From Endozoicomonas sp. ISHI1 (lineage in GTDB: Bacteria > Pseudomonadota > Gammaproteobacteria > Pseudomonadales > Endozoicomonadaceae), in NCBI RefSeq assembly GCF_024606225.1, contig NZ_JAGRPU010000018.1, positions 1 through 64,000 of the forward strand: DNA of 64,000 nucleotides. The letters are read 5' to 3'. Each line of letters begins with the position of its first letter. The first letter of the stretch is position 1. A program made the position numbers and the translations under genes. The notes below the pieces were generated by a model that saw nothing but the letters and a program-made list of their open reading frames with translations, searched no databases and was not told where the DNA came from. Below are positions 62,891 through 64,000 of the stretch, piece after piece.

Positions 62891-63573
62891 GTCTGAAGCT
62901 TGCTGCTGACACCACGCACTTGCCAGGCTCTTGCTCCAGTGTATGCTATGTTTTCATGCCCGCACTTTTTATATAACTTGAAGAAAGTAACATAAAGTTT
63001 TGATCGATCCTTTGCTAGTGGAATCTTTTTCATTATTCGTTTGTATTTGCCAAGAATTATTTCTTTCATTTCTTTGTGGAAAATCATAGGTGCTCCAGAT
63101 GTCATATTGAATTCTTCGAATACTAGTATTCTAGAGAACATCAAATAATCACAAGCATTTGGGGATGCGCTGAACGACCTATCGGTTATCAGGAACTCAC
63201 TATCAGAAAATAAATCTTTTATTTTTATAGTTGAGCTTTGATAATCTGATTCAATGATTTCAAACAAGGAAGACTTTGACGACAGGAGTGACTTTAGGAT
63301 TATTTTTTCAATATTCGTTTTTTCATATGTAGGGTTTTCTAAACATCTAATAACAACATTTTTTCCATTTTGATCAAAATGGTCGTTGATAGCATAATCA
63401 GTATATTGATCCATTTCTACATAAGATTCTATAATAAGCTTATTTTTCTTTATCAAACCAAATGGACGAGCTGCAATCCTCATTTCTGATCCGGATAGCG
63501 CTTTAAAAAGCTTGCTGTTAAGATCTTTACTTATGGCACGAATTTGATCGTACTCAGGGTATGTGCTTTGCAT
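62857..63573 (-). CDS. Hypothetical cassette protein
   Basis: 238 residues; I do not recognise the family. It is soluble, with no signal peptide, rich in K, I, S and F, and lower in GC than the core genes. Features include a mixed alpha/beta pattern with R-P-F-G-L-I-K-K-N-K-L-I-I-E and I-K-D-L-F-S-D-S-E-F-L-I-T-D-R-S-F-S. The last about 35 residues (from A-R-A-W-Q-V-R-G) read, out of frame, into the antitoxin remnant, so the original C-terminus is probably lost. AGAAGA 10 bp before the ATG is a usable site. It sits in an integron-type cassette between attC sites. Confidence 0.6.
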   Translation of the reverse strand: MQSTYPEYDQIRAISKDLNSKLFKALSGSEMRIAARPFGLIKKNKLIIESYVEMDQYTDYAINDHFDQNGKNVVIRCLENPTYEKTNIEKIILKSLLSSKSSLFEIIESDYQSSTIKIKDLFSDSEFLITDRSFSASPNACDYLMFSRILVFEEFNMTSGAPMIFHKEMKEIILGKYKRIMKKIPLAKDRSKLYVTFFKLYKKCGHENIAYTGARAWQVRGVSSKLQTHHQPKKSEKS

Positions 63574-63623
63574 TTTAAAAATCTTCTAGAGCTAAGGATG
63601 ATGAAATATTGCATGAGCTTTGA

Positions 63624-63923
63624 TTAGAGCCTAACCGCAAAGCTGACGGGCAGCATAGCTGCCCCCATCAAGCGAGTTGTTAGGTGGCATGTTAATTGCG
63701 CGAGGTGATTCACGATCTGAATCAAAAACTCTTCGTCTTTGTCGAAACGACGATCAATCGCTTTATTGAATGCTTTTTGTTCTGCAATAAACGCATCAAC
63801 CTCTTTGAACTTCTCACGTTGTTCATTGAGAATCAGGGAGTCAACTCCGTGAGTAGCTTCAAGAATTTTGTTGTTTTCGTGGAATGCATAGTCGAGAGCG
63901 TTTACCTTGGCTTCTGGTGACAT
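63624..63923 (-). CDS. Small hypothetical cassette protein
   Basis: 99 residues, predicted mostly helical and charged (N-E-Q-R-E-K-F-K-E-V-D-A-F-I-A-E-Q). There are no known motifs, signal or membrane segment. The last about 20 residues (from L-T-T-R-L-M-G) are encoded by the attC site itself, which is common for cassette genes. Start ATG with AGGT 8 bp upstream. The complete cassette runs from 63995 to about 63629. Confidence 0.6.
   Translation of the reverse strand: MSPEAKVNALDYAFHENNKILEATHGVDSLILNEQREKFKEVDAFIAEQKAFNKAIDRRFDKDEEFLIQIVNHLAQLTCHLTTRLMGAAMLPVSFAVRL
63629..63685 (-). repeat. attC recombination site
   Basis: The outer boxes GCCTAAC (63629-63635) and GTTAGGT (63679-63685) match RYYYAAC and GTTRRRY. 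Inside are a TCAAGC/AGCTGA-like second pair and a perfect central hairpin GGGCAGC-ATA-GCTGCCC (63648-63664). At 57 bp it is within the normal attC size range (57-141 bp). Confidence 0.75.
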
Positions 63924-63988
63924 AGATACTACCTGTTTTTATTGAGTGAGCCATAAGCGTAGCAAACATTGAAAGATGACACAGAGAC

Positions 63989-64000
63989 ACCTAACGCTAA
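63989..64000 (-). repeat. Edge of the next attC site (cut by window end)
   Basis: ACCTAAC (63989-63995) fits RYYYAAC, and on the minus strand GTTAGGT begins the cassette that carries the small ORF at 63923-63624. It lies about 305 bp from the previous attC site, a typical cassette length. Confidence 0.55.

Overview
The window looks like chromosomal DNA of a gammaproteobacterium. It carries a long housekeeping block in the gene order common to Pseudomonadales and Oceanospirillales: rpsB-tsf-pyrH-frr-uppS-cdsA-dxr-rseP-bamA-skp-lpxD-lpxA-lpxB-rnhB-dnaE-accA-tilS-pyrG-kdsA-eno-ftsB-ispD-ispF-truD-surE-pcm-nlpD-rpoS-fdxA-mutS, then recA-alaS-lysC-csrA and a tRNA cluster. Decaying mobile elements, broken single-copy genes and large surface proteins suggest a host-associated lineage with an eroding genome. 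An Endozoicomonas-like bacterium is my guess from gene order, not something shown here.

Layout. 1-2032: N-terminal part of a giant VCBS-repeat adhesin with a LapA-type retention module (minus strand). 2471-6694: a decayed IS66 element with inverted repeats and an 8-bp target duplication. Its tnpB is split by an antisense group II intron, and it sits in the remnant of a tyrosine recombinase next to tRNA genes. 6876-12771: six tRNA genes (three Ser-GCT, three Arg-ACG), split 5+1 by an autotransporter and a lipoprotein hydrolase. 12982-19841: csrA, lysC, alaS, a dead recX, recA with LexA boxes, pncC. 20021-29550: mutS, fdxA, rpoS, nlpD, a DUF368 transporter, pcm, surE, truD, ispF. 29547-56640: ispD, ftsB, eno, kdsA, pyrG, tilS, accA, dnaE, the lipid A genes, outer-membrane assembly genes, isoprenoid and phospholipid genes, and translation genes. 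57079-60705: map and glnD, divergent from rpsB. 60830-64000: an IS1380 remnant, then an integron-type gene cassette array read on the minus strand, with attC-like sites, a higBA toxin-antitoxin cassette, an antitoxin remnant, hypothetical cassette ORFs and a shrunken group IIC intron lying inside an attC site.

How it fits together. The core block supplies lipid A (lpxD, lpxA, lpxB, kdsA), undecaprenyl phosphate (ispD, ispF, dxr, uppS, the DUF368 carrier), phospholipid (cdsA, accA), beta-barrel assembly (bamA, skp, rseP), translation (rpsB, tsf, frr, map, alaS, tilS) and stress or DNA repair functions (rpoS, recA, mutS, surE, pcm). Two genes expected in this order survive only as remnants: fabZ between lpxD and lpxA, and recX after recA.

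The strongest leads are the cassette array with its attC-targeted intron, where removing the intron restores an intact attC end; the fabZ and recX relics; and the nested IS66, intron and integrase structure beside the tRNA cluster. I found no CRISPR array, rRNA gene or clearly new defence system.
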